Source of the DNA: Exophiala sp. HKRS030
Lineage: Eukaryota > Ascomycota > Eurotiomycetes > Chaetothyriales > Herpotrichiellaceae
Assembly (NCBI GenBank): GCA_023897205.1
Contig: JAHWDD010000002.1
Coordinates: 5,580,001-5,644,000 of the forward strand
Length of the DNA: 64,000 nt
Direction: 5' to 3'
Translations under genes and position numbers: made by a program
The notes under the pieces: generated by a model
What the model saw: the letters and a program-made list of their open reading frames with translations, nothing else
What the model was told of the DNA's origin: nothing
Databases searched by the model: none
Part shown: in pieces, positions 24,901 through 37,165 of the stretch
How the letters are laid out: each line of letters starts with the position of its first letter
How positions within the stretch are numbered: position 1 is the stretch's first letter

Positions 24901-26140
24901 GTCATTGAGTCTACAGCAAAGCCATGGTTCTGGATGTGATATAACATCGACCAGACAGAAGATTAGTGCATGGGATGTTATGACCACGATTTCCGAATTT
25001 CATCTTTAGTGTTTCGGCACCAGCAGCGCGGGCAAGGAGCTGGTGGCCGAGACAGATGCCGAAGATCGGGGTTCTTGCTTCTTTCAAAGCGTGAGCGATA
25101 TGCGTCACAGTGGTAGAAAGCGTTGACGGATCACCTGGACCGTTGGAAATGAAAAGACCGTCATAATCCTTCCCAGCGAGTTTCGGGAAATCATAGTCCC
25201 AGGGTACTATCAAGACTTCAACGCCACGGGAGAGAAGGCAGCGCAGCTGATTGTATTTTAAGCCCACATCCACGACAACAACCCTGACAGGCCTGCCGGA
25301 AGAATGCAACAGTGCCTTGTTAGGAGGCGGTGAAATGATGCGTGGTTGTTTGACAGAGACTTCAGCCACCAGATTTCGCTTGTTTTGATCTTGCCATTCA
25401 ACCTCATCAACTTGATCTCTCCAACTGAGTGGACCGGAGACAATATCTCCATTAGTAGCCGAGTGAGGCTTGACACCATTTGTGAGATTTTTGGGAGGTG
25501 ATGACTTGGCATGCAGCATTCTACCCAACATGCTGCCTTCTTCTCTGATAATTTTGGTCAGAGCTCGAGTATCGACGCCATACATGGCGGGAACACCTTG
25601 CTCCTTCAACCAAGCACCCAAGGACGAGGTTGCAAGGTGGTGTGAGTACGACTCTCCAGCATATGAGGCGACCACAAGACCGGCTACGTGGATCTGATTG
25701 GATTCGAAGTGTTTTGGCAGATCACCGAGCAGCTCGTCAAGCGTTTCTCGTGAGGGAACGCCATAATTTCCTACGAGTGGAAATGTGATGACTAAGATTT
25801 GACCACGGTACGAAGGGTCGGTGATAGACTCGGGGTAGCCGACCATACCGGTCTGAAAAACGAGTTCTCCAGAGACGCTCTTCTCATAGCCAAAGCTGAG
25901 TCCCTGGAAGACTTGGCCATCGTGCAGCTCAAGATAGACCGACTTTTGCTGGTCTTTGGCAGAATGGGCCGTAGCAATAGGGTTCAGAGAGGTTGTCTCC
26001 GAGCCTGTGCGGTAAGGCAACAATGTTTGATCAGTAATGTTACTCATTCCCACCGAAGCGGCGACTGTAGGGCTTTGTGGTAGTGGATTTCCGTTGGAGA
26101 CTGGTCGAACTTCAGTATTGAGTGAAGCCGATCTCGACAT
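18970..26140 (-). CDS. URA2: Fused CPSase-(inactive DHOase)-ATCase of pyrimidine synthesis (four frameshifts)
   Basis: Two exons, 26140-22896 and 22611-18970, encode about 2,296 residues, close to Aspergillus pyrABCN. Order: glutaminase ([10 protein letters not shown] holds the catalytic Cys), two CPSase ATP-grasp halves (first [20 protein letters not shown], second [20 protein letters not shown]), an allosteric region, a DHOase-like domain and ATCase. ATCase shows [15 protein letters not shown] and [14 protein letters not shown]. The DHOase-like segment (NITAFVPG) lacks the HxH metal pair, as in other ascomycete URA2 proteins, so dihydroorotase must be a separate enzyme. The protein makes carbamoyl phosphate and carbamoyl aspartate and is UTP-inhibited in relatives. 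Single bases are missing at 24932-24933 (before QNHGFAVD), 20953-20955, 20254-20256 and 19086-19088 (HPLP to [18 protein letters not shown]). Restoring them makes exon 1 and the total divisible by three and extends ATCase to ALLALV. Confidence 0.96.
22612..22895 (-). repeat. URA2 intron made of two diverged tandem copies
   Basis: The only URA2 intron (284 nt, GTGAGT..CTAAG) is about five times longer than other introns here. Its sense strand holds two similar halves of about 135 nt (about 22895-22761 and 22760-22620). They share CCCTCTT, GGTCGCC, TTCTCAACGA, CCCTTTGC, TTCTTATC and ATTCC blocks in the same order. Confidence 0.7.
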
Positions 26141-27609
26141 GGTTGGAAAAGCGTGGGAATCGGCCCTGTGAGCAGAAAAAGAATGTCAGGAAATCATTTG
26201 ATGATACAGCCCACTTGCTTTGTCCGAAACTGACGAAGAAGATGGTGCGACAGACTATCAAAAACAACAGATGTCAGTTTTGAAAACACAGATGTCGAGT
26301 TCACGAAGAACTTTTTTGATGCCAAGACTTTTATTTTCACGGGCCCATGGAATACTCGACTACGACTGGCTGATCTGGTGACTACCCAGGCACGTCGACG
26401 TACTAAGTGACTGCTCTGTAGGTCAGTTAACCTGGTGGGGAACCATCGAGATCCCGCTAACCACTTACACCACCTTAACTACGGCGTAGGGAGCCAACTA
26501 GTAGCTCCTTACACAACCACCACAACTTAGCGATCGAGGTACTGAGACTTACCTACGGAGAAGTATTATGGCACGAGGGAAATGAAAAGCCTGGTTACGC
26601 CAGTGGCCTGGGCACGCCTGGGTTACCTCGCTCGTGCTCGTTGCAGGCGGTTGGATCCTACTGTACGGAGTAGACTGTGAGCTCTAAGCCCTTTGGCTCT
26701 TCCACACTTTCCTCGCCGCTTTCACACTTCCCTCCCAGTTGCACCTTGAAAGTTGTAGCAAAAGTGATTACCTGCTCCTCATACGGCCACGGGATAAGAA
26801 GCATTCAAAAGTCGAAGGCATACTCCGCTAGGTGCTTCGTACAATCTCACTGCAACTTCCAGGTTCCCCACGCTGCAAGACAAGGTCGGTTATTGCCCAT
26901 GCCCAGGCAGTGCCGTGCAGTGCATAAGCGTCCCTTTAGGTGCATGTTAAGCGTCCCACTGGGTGCCACTGGGTGCCACTGGCTGGTCATGTGTCCAATC
27001 TCGTTCGCTGTGAGGCTTCCTTAAGCCCTTGCCATCACCGCCCTCTTCTTCTTCATCCAACTGACTTTGATGTCACCATCCCGCTTGAATCTTGTCTTGA
27101 TAGATCTATGTCGGCCAGGCCAACTACTCTTGGTGATCTTTTCCTCACCTCGCACACTTTCGTCCTTGACACATGCCGGTTTGCATGGTGCTATCTGTCA
27201 AGTGCAATTCCCATCTTGTGCGCATCATCTTGTCCCATGAGGTAATGAAACGCAGGCCTTTGCCAGACCCGAGGTAGGTGGGGTTGCCCCAAGACTGGAC
27301 CTAATTTCCTCGAATCCTCGTTACTGTTGACTAGCATTGCCACCTACGCGGTTTTCTGCGGTGTGTTATGCTTGATCGATCAATGGTCAATCATCAACCT
27401 CTCGACCAAGACAACAGCATATATATTTGTTGCAGTTTCGAACTTTTTTAGTTTTTCCGCATGCGTTTTTCGACGACCCGTTGATATATTGGTCCTTTTG
27501 GTTGGTGGCAGTTTGGTACCAACCCTGATGAGAACGCGACAAAAGTTCAACTCGGCTTTCAAAGTCCCTTTGACTTCTGCTTGTAGCATCGTGCCTACAA
27601 CTCAACCCG
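26141..27609. other. Divergent promoter region URA2 / YVC1
   Basis: This 1.47-kb head-to-head spacer must carry both promoters. It contains the 9-mer TACGGAGTA at 26664-26672 and a short direct repeat CTGGGTGCCA near 26960-26980. Open frames of 60-115 codons show no coding character. Confidence 0.5.
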
Positions 27610-30600
27610 ATGCTCTCATCCATTCTGCGTCCTGCTCGGAGCAGACACCACCGTGATCGCTCTCCTTTCTCTACCTCTTACGCTCCCTCCGGATCTCCAG
27701 ACACATCGAGAAAATACACCCAGCAACAAAGAAGGCGATCCTCCGAGCAGGAGAATGGCGATGCGATAACAGAAGAGGACGAGTCAGAACAGGAAGAGGA
27801 CGATCAAGATGACCTTGATGATGACAACGAAGACGAGGACGAGGACGAAGATCAAAGTGGATCCGGCGAGGATGGCCTGGACGACAATACTCCTTACTTC
27901 CCATCTTTTCCGCTGCTCGCCTTGACTCGGTCCCAATCTTCACGTTAACCCATGCCATTCGAACGCTGGTCACATCGAGATGTGACACCGTCTTGACATG
28001 GGAACAACTGCGGTCTCCTCAGGTCTCGCAGTTCCTGGTAAAGCCCATCGAGCAAGAGGTTCGCAGAAACAATCTGAACCCGGCGACAGAATATGCCCTT
28101 ATGGCCAACTGTTTGCAGTACACCAAAGAAGCAGCGGTTTCAGCGGCCAATAGTGGCACCAACAGTACAAGAGCCATGATATGCGAGCTATTGGCCATCA
28201 AACTGTTGAAAGACTATTCCACTAGAGAACTCATCGACGCTTTGTCATACGATTTTGACCCCCTCCAGGGCCATCAAGAAATGCTCGAGGTAGCCAACCC
28301 CGAGGCGCGTCGTGGCACAGAAGTCTCGAGAAAGCATACACAGCGTCCTGCTCGAATCTCCTGCTTCGAGATCGCCATTCGCGCTCAAGCCAAGCGATTT
28401 TTGGCACATCCTTTGGTCGTCAAACAGTTGGAGGCTATCTGGGCCGGCACAATCGTCTTCCACTCCGCTGCGGACAATATGCATCGAATATCACCCGGTC
28501 CACACCAGCAAAGAGATTATGGCACTGTCACCCGCGAATCACTGACTAAATCCGGGTCCACAGTTGACCAAAGACCAGTGCGACGAGCTGTGACTCTCTA
28601 TAATCCCCGCGATGCTTCACTGTTCAAGCTTTCTAGATTACGTGTCCCTCGCTATCGGAATATACTTTCAACCATGTCTTTCGCCGTCCTTTTGAGCCTT
28701 TTTGTTGCCGTGCTTGTTCAGCGCTCTTTGGAAATCACACAACTTGAGGTCATCTTTTGGTTTTGGGCTGCGGGCTATATGCTTGACGAGATTGTTGGCT
28801 TCAACGAACAGGGCTTCAGTCTGTACCTGGCTAGCTTCTGGAACACCTTTGACCTAGGCATTTTACTTGTTCTGGTCATCCACCTGGCATTACGTTTCTA
28901 TGGTATCATTATGCCGGATGTGAGGAAACATACCGTTGCTAACTTGGCCTACGATATTCTGGCTGCTGACGCAATCCTCCTCTTTCCTCGATTGTTCTCC
29001 GTTCTCGACCATTATCGCTATTTCTCCCCTTACTCATTGCTTTCCGCTATATGGCTGCAGACCTGGTTGCGGTTTCGCTGTTGATATTGATCAGCTGTAG
29101 TGGCTTCTTCGTTGCATTGACATTGTCCTTCGGCAACGATGGGTCGATACGCCCAGCTCGGTCGCATATGCATTACTGCAGATGGTAATGGGTTTCACCC
29201 CAGCTGCTTGGGATCGATGGGACAGCTACAACGCACTGGGCAAATTCATCCTGACATTATTCCTCTTCATCTGTCACTTCCTTGTGGTGACAATATTGAT
29301 CACTGTACTGACCAATTCATTTATGGCTATTGTGAGGAATGCCCATGAGGAACATCAATTTCTCTTCGCGGTCAACACCATTTCACACGTGAAATCAGAT
29401 GCACTCTTCTCATACGTGGCACCGACGAACATTATTCAGTGGATTCTGGTACCTACTCGATATTTCCTCTCTTTTCGACAATATGTCAAGCTGAATCGAA
29501 CCACAATTAAGATTACGCACTTTCCGTTGTTGTTCGTGATATACTTCTATGAAAAGACAATCCTACAGGCCACAGTATTCGACAGCATCGACCTTGTAGA
29601 GAGGAGAGGCAGACCAAGGAGGACAAACGCCACGACGAAATTAGCTCGACTAAACCGGGCACCCTCAATTGCAACCTTCCGGCAGGACATGGCTCTCGAA
29701 GAAGTTTTCAGACAACCTTTCGACAGCACAATGCGTAATGACCAGCAATCTCGCAATCGTCGCAAGACTAGCAATGTAGTAAAGTCCTGGATGAAGGGGA
29801 TAGGTGATGAGATGGTGAGTCCGCTACCTGACCAAGACAGACAAGTTAGCGATGGCGTTGAAGCCAAAGACGTTACCCCCAGACGAGCGTCGAGGTTGAG
29901 ACCCTACAGTAGGATACGAGACTTTTCACGACGGACCATGTCCGTTGCTTCAGATCCGGTAGACTTTGCCACGAACGCGGAGTTCCTATCTCCACAGCCT
30001 GTGGTCTTCACTGAGCACACTACTACGACACCTTCGGCTCTGGAAGATCTACATCATCACACGGATGCAGACGGCGATGACGAACTTGTCACAAATGAGG
30101 AGGATGACGAAGATATTGGGACATTTGCCCACCAGTCACCTAGTCTGATTCATCGCGAAAGTCCGCCAGTCCTGCGGGCCGCTGCCACGCACGATTACTT
30201 TTCGACTCGAAAATCGCCTCAGCCCTCAGTTCCGGACTTGAGCATGACCAGAGCCAGAACATCTGGAACACAATCAGGTGCGGCCTCTCCGACGACCAAA
30301 TCAGCAGGACATCGACCAAAGCAGCATTCGCGCAATGTATCGACTGCAACCATGATATTCAAGCCTACGCTTACTGACTCAGGCACTGAAAAATCGTCAT
30401 CTCGTGGTGAGACGACGCTTCATGTCTCAGGCCCAGCGTCGGGAGCGCGAACGCCAGTCTCGAAACCGGCTTCCAATGCGGCCGGCCATCGCACCCCCAA
30501 AAGAGCTGGTGCTGGACCAACACGAATGAGGCCGCTCTTGCCCAATCAAGAAGATCCGGCCTTTCGCTCAACTCCAAATTTCGCCGCCTTGGTTGACGGA

Positions 30601-31131
30601 AGGAATCGACCAAACCCTACAAAGCGAAGACCATCACTTGAAATGGACCTGGTCTCGGATATTGGAGATAACAGAGCCCTTGGTGGTGGCTTCATAGGTG
30701 CATTGCCTGCATCTTTCGCATCTCAATTGGCACAGGGAATGGGTGGTGGAAGACACGTCAAAGACAAGGAGAAGGAGAAGAATGATGAGCAGCAAATGTT
30801 CACCAAGATCATGATGGCGCGCATGAACACTCTAGAGGAAGGCTTCAGAGAGGTCATCCACGAGATGCGAGAGACATTGAGAAACGATGACAACAGGAGC
30901 CGGAGTCGTGGCAGAGCAGCGCGACCAGCCGTGGGCAAAGAGAAGAGAAAGGAAAAGGAAAAAGAGCGCCCATCAACCGCGGGAGGAGATAAAGAGAACC
31001 TTGATCCAAGAAGGGATGAGAAGACCGCTTCACCTCTCAATCCTCAGACAGTATCGTCACGACCGAAGGACGAAGGCGCGATACGGGCCGGAGGCTCTGG
31101 AGGCCACCCTCCAGGTGCAGGAGAAGAGTGA
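27610..31131 (+). CDS. YVC1: YVC1-like (TRP-type) cation channel (three frameshifts)
   Basis: One uninterrupted coding stretch of about 1,174 residues once three one-base gaps are closed. An acidic N-terminal tail (long D/E run near residues 55-85) leads into LLPIFSAARLDSVPIF, HAIRTLV and TWEQLRSPQVSQFLVKPIE. Then come FEIAIRAQAKRFLAHPLVV and the membrane core with at least six helices, for example MSFAVLLSLFVAVLVQ, FDLGILLVLVIHLALRFYGI, MAADLVAVSLLILISCSGFF and FLFICHFLVVTILITVLTNS. The long C-terminal tail is Ser/Pro/Arg-rich and ends with a charged coiled region. Yvc1 is the vacuolar calcium-release channel of yeast, and filamentous fungi have this larger paralogous type; the membrane here is inferred. 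Missing bases lie at 27892-27893 (CC), 29026-29029 (CCCC) and 29141-29143 (GGG). Each restores a conserved segment across the gap (NTP-LLPIF, YFSP-LLIAFR, NDG-VDTPSSVAYALLQM). Confidence 0.88.
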
Positions 31132-31960
31132 TGTGATTTGGATTGATGGCAGCGACCTTGATTGGAAGTTTGCGACATTCGACTGCACATGTGTTTGCAG
31201 CCCCGAATATCAGCGCGATTGTATACTTGCCGGTGGTCAGATTGCACTTTGTATCTAAGTACGTTGGGCGTTTTGCATGTGTCAGTACACGATGATACCC
31301 CAGGATTGAATTCGAGCGGACTATAGGGACCCAGTTAATCAAAGTTCACGAGATGATTCGTGTTCACAGATGTTGTGGAATTTGTAACCTTGGTTGACGC
31401 CATATTTTTTGGTTTTGATGTAGTGCTACCGACGACCAAGCCAACGAACTGAATTGAATTGATCATGTCCGTTCTGGGTTCCCTCGGCGTGAGTAAAAGT
31501 CGTAGTCGCAGCCCTTCTGTATTACAGAACTAAATCTCCATCTCACAAGGAGATAAACATGATGCAATATGGCGCTGGCCGCATGCTATTCATGCAAGGG
31601 GCTTGTAGCGTACAGAGCGTAGAGGAGTTAGGATACTCCGCAGTGGGCACGAGTGCTACAAGAACAGCGTAAAGGTTCCAATGCTCGGCCCGATGTTTGC
31701 TTGGCTTTCAAGTTCTGAGCATGACGCAACAACCGGTCTCAACTTAAGTTGCGGCCTGCTCCAACACCAGTTCTCCTGATTGTTCCTTCACACATCATTG
31801 ATCTACCTATGGTCATCAACTTGACACTGCTTCGATCTCAAAATCAGACGACCTATCTTGGCAAAGGGCGAAATATCGAGCTGGTTGCTTTGTGTTCCAG
31901 CCTGAAGCCACGAGCCAACGTTCTTGAATAACATTTCACGTTCGCCATCAATAGAGAACT
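31132..31960. other. Intergenic, YVC1 3' flank / SNARE promoter
   Basis: No coding frame is supported. This is the SNARE promoter and leader on the right and the channel 3' UTR on the left. Confidence 0.5.
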
Positions 31961-32768
31961 ATGGCGTCAAGCTCAAACCAGTCAAGCCAACTACTCTAGT
32001 AAGTGGTCTTCTTAATGTATAGAAGGAAGAGCTTGTTGTCTGACAGCGCTCTGCAGCGCATGTATTGCTCATGGGACGACCATCTTGACCGAGCATACTT
32101 CGCCAGGAACATCATCCTCCTCGGCCTCTTCCCTCGCTTCAGTCATCCTGCCGAAGATATCTCATTCGACACCAGCAAAACTCACATATACTCACGACCG
32201 CCTGTTTGTTCATTACATCGCAGACTCCCCATCATCAACGTCAAATAGCCCCGACGAGCAACTCTCAAGCCATGCAGCAATTACGTATCTCGTCGTGGCG
32301 TCGACAGAGATGGGCCGACGTATACCGTTTGCATTCCTACTGGAATTGAAAAAGAAGTTTTTGGCACAGTACAAGCCAGAATCCACCGACTTCCAGGCTC
32401 TGCCTGCATACGGGACTGCGGCTTTCAACACTACACTCAAGGCGATGCTCCAACAGTACAACACAGCACCACCCTCAGATGCACTAGCAAACGCACGAAG
32501 AGAAATTGACAGTGTCAAAGATATCATGACCGAGAATATCGAAAGAGTCCTCGAGCGGGGCGAACGAATTGATTTGCTCGTCGACAAGACAGACAGGCTG
32601 GGTGGCAGTGCACGAGATTTTCGTGTTCGAAGCAGAGGCCTGAGGCGACAGATGTGGTGGAAGAATGTGAGAGTAATGGCGCTTCTCGTCGTCGTGATCA
32701 TCTTCTTGATTTATTTGTTCGTCGGGTTCGGGTGCGGACTACCTGCATGGGGAAGATGTGTTGGTTGA
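31961..32768 (+). CDS. NYV1: Longin R-SNARE, VAMP7/Nyv1-like
   Basis: Exons 31961-31998 and 32057-32768 with a 58-nt intron encode 249 residues. The longin domain starts LLYACIAHGTTILTEH, split by the intron after LLY, and continues with KLTYTHDRLFVHYIAD, MGRRIPFAFLLELKKKF and TAAFNTTLKAMLQQY. The SNARE helix (DALANARREIDSVKDIM, then NIERVLERGERIDLLVDKTD) carries the zero-layer arginine in VLERG. A C-terminal anchor (VMALLVVVIIFLIYLFVGF) follows, with about a dozen residues beyond it. It is a vesicle or vacuole SNARE for fusion with endosomal or vacuolar membranes. A Ser-rich insert of about 20 residues inside the first longin strands is a local extension. The reading frame is intact. Yeast NYV1 and animal VAMP7 are the nearest named types, and the exact orthologue cannot be settled by eye. 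Confidence 0.92.
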
Positions 32769-33724
32769 ATGGAGGCAATGACTTGTACATTGGTTTGACC
32801 GGCGTTCTGGGGCTACATGGCCGTTCTGTGGTATTGTCAAATTATGTTATTATAGCAAACCCAAGCAGGAGTTATTCTCTCAAGTGCAAATCCAATCGTT
32901 GGAATCTCAATATTCTCAGTCCTAGAAAGTCCTCGAGCTCGAAAGGCAGTTCATAAAATGGTCGAGACTGGCCCTTTGACATTCGAGCCATACACGCCAT
33001 ATACTGCTGAATATGGAAAGCACAACTAACTACGGAGTACACGAATCCAAAGACCAGAATTAGCGTTGGGCTTACAAGCGTATCTAACTAGGTACTCCTG
33101 TCGTGCCCATGCATTACACTAGAGCACGGGCCATGTAAGTACATACCTGAGATCTGCAGCATGCCGTCCATGGATCCATGCAACCACGTACTCTCCAATC
33201 AACCGACTATCTATGATCTAGCTCCGTACGGGCACCATCCACCTGCCATCCACCTGTTGTGCCCGTTTTGCTATTCCTTTACCCCACCCATAAGCCACAC
33301 TGTGTGACTGCCTTCATCCGCTTCGCGACTTCGTCGAATCGTTGTCCTACATGCCTATTCACCACATGACATGACGGGGAGCAATGAAATCCAGGCAGAC
33401 ACGACCGCCGTTGACAATTTTCTAAGACGTCCCCGTTGCTTGCTTCACTTCAGCCTCATCCATTGATCTTTCTTTTCGAGTTGTTTTCCTTTCTCTTCTA
33501 CTCTTCGTCAGTACGTGCGTTATAGTAGTCTCTCATCTTTCTTCCCCGTGAGAATCTTGTTCATCTCGTCCGACCTGTAAGAGACCAAGATTGCCGCAGC
33601 CTTGTCATTTTCGCCGTTGTTACACAAAAGTCCTTCATTGACCTGACCGACTTTCATCGCCATCCTCTTGTATTCATGTTCTGCCATCCTTTCCACTTGA
33701 CGTGACATCTTGCACATCCCGAAG
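32769..33724. other. Intergenic promoter region
   Basis: A pyrimidine-rich leader precedes the next gene (about 33430-33710). One copy of TACGGAGTA lies at 33031-33039. No coding frame is supported. Confidence 0.5.
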
Positions 33725-36700
33725 ATGGCGCCCAGTCCATCAGCACCACCCGCCACACCTTACGAGGGCGTGCCAAAGAGCTCGACGTTCGATCCATTCT
33801 GGGATCGTCTGAATCATTCTATCAATTCAAATGACGACCCTGAGGTGGAGGCAGCCATTAGAACATCACTCCAAGAGGCCGCTGCTAAGTTTGGCTTGGG
33901 CACGCAGCACAACCTTCCTCCCCCTAGCAACCCGCCAATGAAGGATTTGTCTATGGACCTCGTGCTACACCTCAACAATGATTTCCTCCCATTGGAAGAC
34001 CCTGATGGAGACACTGCTGTCTACATGGGAGCCCCGCCTAAAGCACCAGAACAGACAGAAAAGGATTACGTCCATATCAAAAAGCATTTTGATCGACTAT
34101 TCATCATACAAAGTGCCAACCTGAGGTTGATGGGCGAGCATTCGAGGTTCCACACCTTACTTGGTCCCATATCTGTTCGTGCTGAGCGCAGACTTCGCAA
34201 GACGGGGATATTGGCTCTTCCCGAGGCGAGGCGAGGTTCCAAATTCAAGTATTATATCGACCTGAAGCCGGTTAGTGAGGATGAAGAGGCCATCATTTTA
34301 CTGACCGACCTTACCTGCACCAAGGGTGTTCTCAATTGGCATCTGGCTCAGAACAAGTATGGTCTTAACCCGTACGCAGTCATGGGCTATGATGACTTTG
34401 GGCCACCCCCTCCATTGCTTCCACTGGACAAAACCGAGGCCCAGAAAACTACTGGCTCATTTGTGGAAGATGGTAGCTCTCAGCGAAACCCTGCTCCAGA
34501 GAGTCGGCGTGAATCCTCGGCGACCAGCAGTCTTTCAAGGGCAGCATCCTCTCATGAGTATTCACAACTGAGACACTGGTCTGCCGTCGAGCGTCTCCTC
34601 AACGCCATCGAAGGTCGAGATCCTAGACTTGATTCAGCACCCAAGGTGTGGACCTTCTTCGCCCTTGCCAAACACTTCGGCTGTGCTCACCATGAACGAA
34701 TCTCTGGATGGATCACCACATGGATCTATCAATGTAACAATGAGAATTTTATCCAGTGTAATCCCGAGGTTGCATACAGAATTGGTATGGGCATTGCATC
34801 TGTCGACCTGGTAAAAGACGCATTTTCCATCCTAGTCGGGGAACGAGCGCTTCTGGTTGCTTTCAAAGAATTCAACCCGATGACATCAAACGACGTTGTC
34901 AACGTTCACCAACGCAAATTGGAAAGCTTAGATGACGATGAGCTTAACCGCATCGATCATGCGGCTTCCTCTCTTGTGCAACGGATTCGCAACATTGTTT
35001 ACAGCCTTTGTTCTAAAATGGATTGGCTACGCGAGTGCGACGAGTATGCAAGGCTTGCCACATTGGTTGGTCATACCAAGGAAGAGGAGAAAATCATAGA
35101 GCATGCAAAGACTACTATTCAAGACTTTATCCGAGGAAGGATATACTATGTTGTATGCCAGGATCAGAAACGAATAGACGCACTGGAAGCATCCATCACC
35201 GATACAGCTGCTTTTCGCGAGGGCAGTGATGCACCTTTTGAGAAAACCTACAATACCCTCAATCAATCAATGCGAGTCTTTACAAAGACATTCTGGACTG
35301 CACTGGGCCAGACGAAGTTCAATTTGGGCTACAGCAACACATCATGGGAAGGTACTATCGGTAATCACGCTTTTACCTTTTACGCACAAGCATTGAAGGA
35401 TCACTACCCATTAGATCCGCTCAACGGAATCAGATGCATATCGCGTAAGGAATTCGATGACGCAATTGGTGCTGTCAATGATATCCTCCGGGGCAGAGAT
35501 ATTACGAGTAGTTTCGTCCTTCATGGTCTTGGACCCAGTTCGAACCCTCTTGGTGATGCTTTGGACGTGGGATATCAGAGTCATGAGGCAGGGAAAGCCG
35601 TTCCAGGTCATCCCGACCTCCAAGACTTTACGCGTCTCGCTACCAATTTGAACGATACTGCATCGTGGACCACTCATGAGGTCGAGGTTGACGCCGTTAA
35701 GTCTGGCGTCAGAAACAATACAGACATGGATCCTCGAGAGCCGATAGGGCCCGACTCGCCGAGCAAACGTCGCAAAACTATAGAAGAACAAGATTTCCGT
35801 CAGAGTTCACTGAACGAAATTACTACTGGAGAGTCATCGGCTGAAGTGAGACGTACACCTGGCACAACTGGGGTTGGTGCTGAGAATCTTTCACCCCAAG
35901 ACGCACGCATCACGACAAATGATCTTGGAAAGCATCGCTTGCCTTTTCGTTCCCTGTCATCTGTTGCCAAAGGTGGAACAGGACTTGTCAAACCCTTACA
36001 AGGGAAGGAAGAAGGCGTGAGAAAATCGAAGGATTACTGGTGGAACTGGAAACAATCAAGCAAAGAATCTCCCCAGACTGCGACCAAGTCTGTTGGGGAG
36101 TCTGGTAATACTGCGACTCAAGTTCCTCATCCAAATGTCCCCAATTCCGGTGCCACCAAAATAGCTAAGCAGGTCTCGTCCGAAGACCGTCGAACTGAAA
36201 AGCAATGGTCCGACGAGGCATGGAAAAGCAAAGAGAGAGCACAACATCGCTACCACTACATTGACGCAAAAACTTTCTTGAGGTTCGTCAATGAGCACGT
36301 TAGTCAATTGAGCTCTACAATAATCAACCCACCTCATCTATTCCACAGTACAGGAATGCTTCCAACAAATTTATTTGACGTTCTTCTTTGCCTTGACGAC
36401 GAGGAATTCAAGTATCTTCCGCTCTGGGCAGGTGGTAATGACGACGGAACTGGTGGCGTTTACGACGATTTTCCGTTACCGGTAATGGACGATGCCACTG
36501 TAGGCGTGGAGGCATTCAGGCCAGGGCGTATTCGAAAGGGACACGACGCGCCTTCTGAGTCTGACTCCGGGTCAAGTTTCGAAGACATTGCCACTTCTCA
36601 GGCTTTGAGCACGGTCGGTCGGGCAAGTAAGGATGCCACAGACGGGACTGAGACGGTGGTCAGTCTCAGCACGGTCTCTTCTGTTTCTGACACAAGATCA

Positions 36701-37165
36701 GTGAGAAAATTATTTGGGGGTGTTACTCTGACGAGCGTCGATGATGATGCTGATAATGATGGCCACATGCAGACAGGAGAATATGGAGATGCGTGTTTCA
36801 ATTCGGGTGATGATTTCTCAGACAACGAGGTAGAAGTCGGGGAGGACTATGATCAAGGTGATGAAGAAGAAGATGACGATAACGACACCATCGGTGGAGA
36901 TATGGACTTTGACGAGGACATTTCATCAACCTCACGACGAATGGACATGAGCTTAGGCCTCGATCATGACGGTGGGAACGACGACAGCAACAAGAAGAAC
37001 AACACCTTCCAGTACGTTGAGGAAGGCGAAGTTGCTTCTGTCGAAAAGGGCAAGCAACGAGAAGTCCCAATGCAGCAAGCACAGATCCAGAAGTTGACGA
37101 CCTCGATACCTACTACCAAAAACGCCGACACCGACGATATGGATGAAGACTTCGAGATGATCTAA
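33725..37165 (+). CDS. Large acidic protein of unknown function
   Basis: A single open frame of 1,146 residues from the first ATG (MAPSPSAPPATPYEG). I do not recognise a named domain. The first half is folded in character: KKHFDRLFIIQSANLRLMGE, GSKFKYYIDLKP, LTDLTCTKGVLNWHLAQNKY, then a helical part with KHFGCAHHERISGWITTWIY and VDLVKDAFSILVGERALLVA. The second resembles parts of fungal BTB-associated proteins of unknown role. From about residue 650 the sequence becomes Ser/Thr/Lys-rich, with a nuclear-localisation-like SKRRK. A short conserved-looking block (YHYIDAKTFLRFVNEHV) and a strongly acidic tail (long D/E runs, ending DMDEDFEMI) follow. Composition suggests a nuclear or chromatin-associated protein, which is inference only. 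In contrast to the neighbours, 3.4 kb are free of frameshifts. Confidence 0.85.
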   Translation: MAPSPSAPPATPYEGVPKSSTFDPFWDRLNHSINSNDDPEVEAAIRTSLQEAAAKFGLGTQHNLPPPSNPPMKDLSMDLVLHLNNDFLPLEDPDGDTAVYMGAPPKAPEQTEKDYVHIKKHFDRLFIIQSANLRLMGEHSRFHTLLGPISVRAERRLRKTGILALPEARRGSKFKYYIDLKPVSEDEEAIILLTDLTCTKGVLNWHLAQNKYGLNPYAVMGYDDFGPPPPLLPLDKTEAQKTTGSFVEDGSSQRNPAPESRRESSATSSLSRAASSHEYSQLRHWSAVERLLNAIEGRDPRLDSAPKVWTFFALAKHFGCAHHERISGWITTWIYQCNNENFIQCNPEVAYRIGMGIASVDLVKDAFSILVGERALLVAFKEFNPMTSNDVVNVHQRKLESLDDDELNRIDHAASSLVQRIRNIVYSLCSKMDWLRECDEYARLATLVGHTKEEEKIIEHAKTTIQDFIRGRIYYVVCQDQKRIDALEASITDTAAFREGSDAPFEKTYNTLNQSMRVFTKTFWTALGQTKFNLGYSNTSWEGTIGNHAFTFYAQALKDHYPLDPLNGIRCISRKEFDDAIGAVNDILRGRDITSSFVLHGLGPSSNPLGDALDVGYQSHEAGKAVPGHPDLQDFTRLATNLNDTASWTTHEVEVDAVKSGVRNNTDMDPREPIGPDSPSKRRKTIEEQDFRQSSLNEITTGESSAEVRRTPGTTGVGAENLSPQDARITTNDLGKHRLPFRSLSSVAKGGTGLVKPLQGKEEGVRKSKDYWWNWKQSSKESPQTATKSVGESGNTATQVPHPNVPNSGATKIAKQVSSEDRRTEKQWSDEAWKSKERAQHRYHYIDAKTFLRFVNEHVSQLSSTIINPPHLFHSTGMLPTNLFDVLLCLDDEEFKYLPLWAGGNDDGTGGVYDDFPLPVMDDATVGVEAFRPGRIRKGHDAPSESDSGSSFEDIATSQALSTVGRASKDATDGTETVVSLSTVSSVSDTRSVRKLFGGVTLTSVDDDADNDGHMQTGEYGDACFNSGDDFSDNEVEVGEDYDQGDEEEDDDNDTIGGDMDFDEDISSTSRRMDMSLGLDHDGGNDDSNKKNNTFQYVEEGEVASVEKGKQREVPMQQAQIQKLTTSIPTTKNADTDDMDEDFEMI

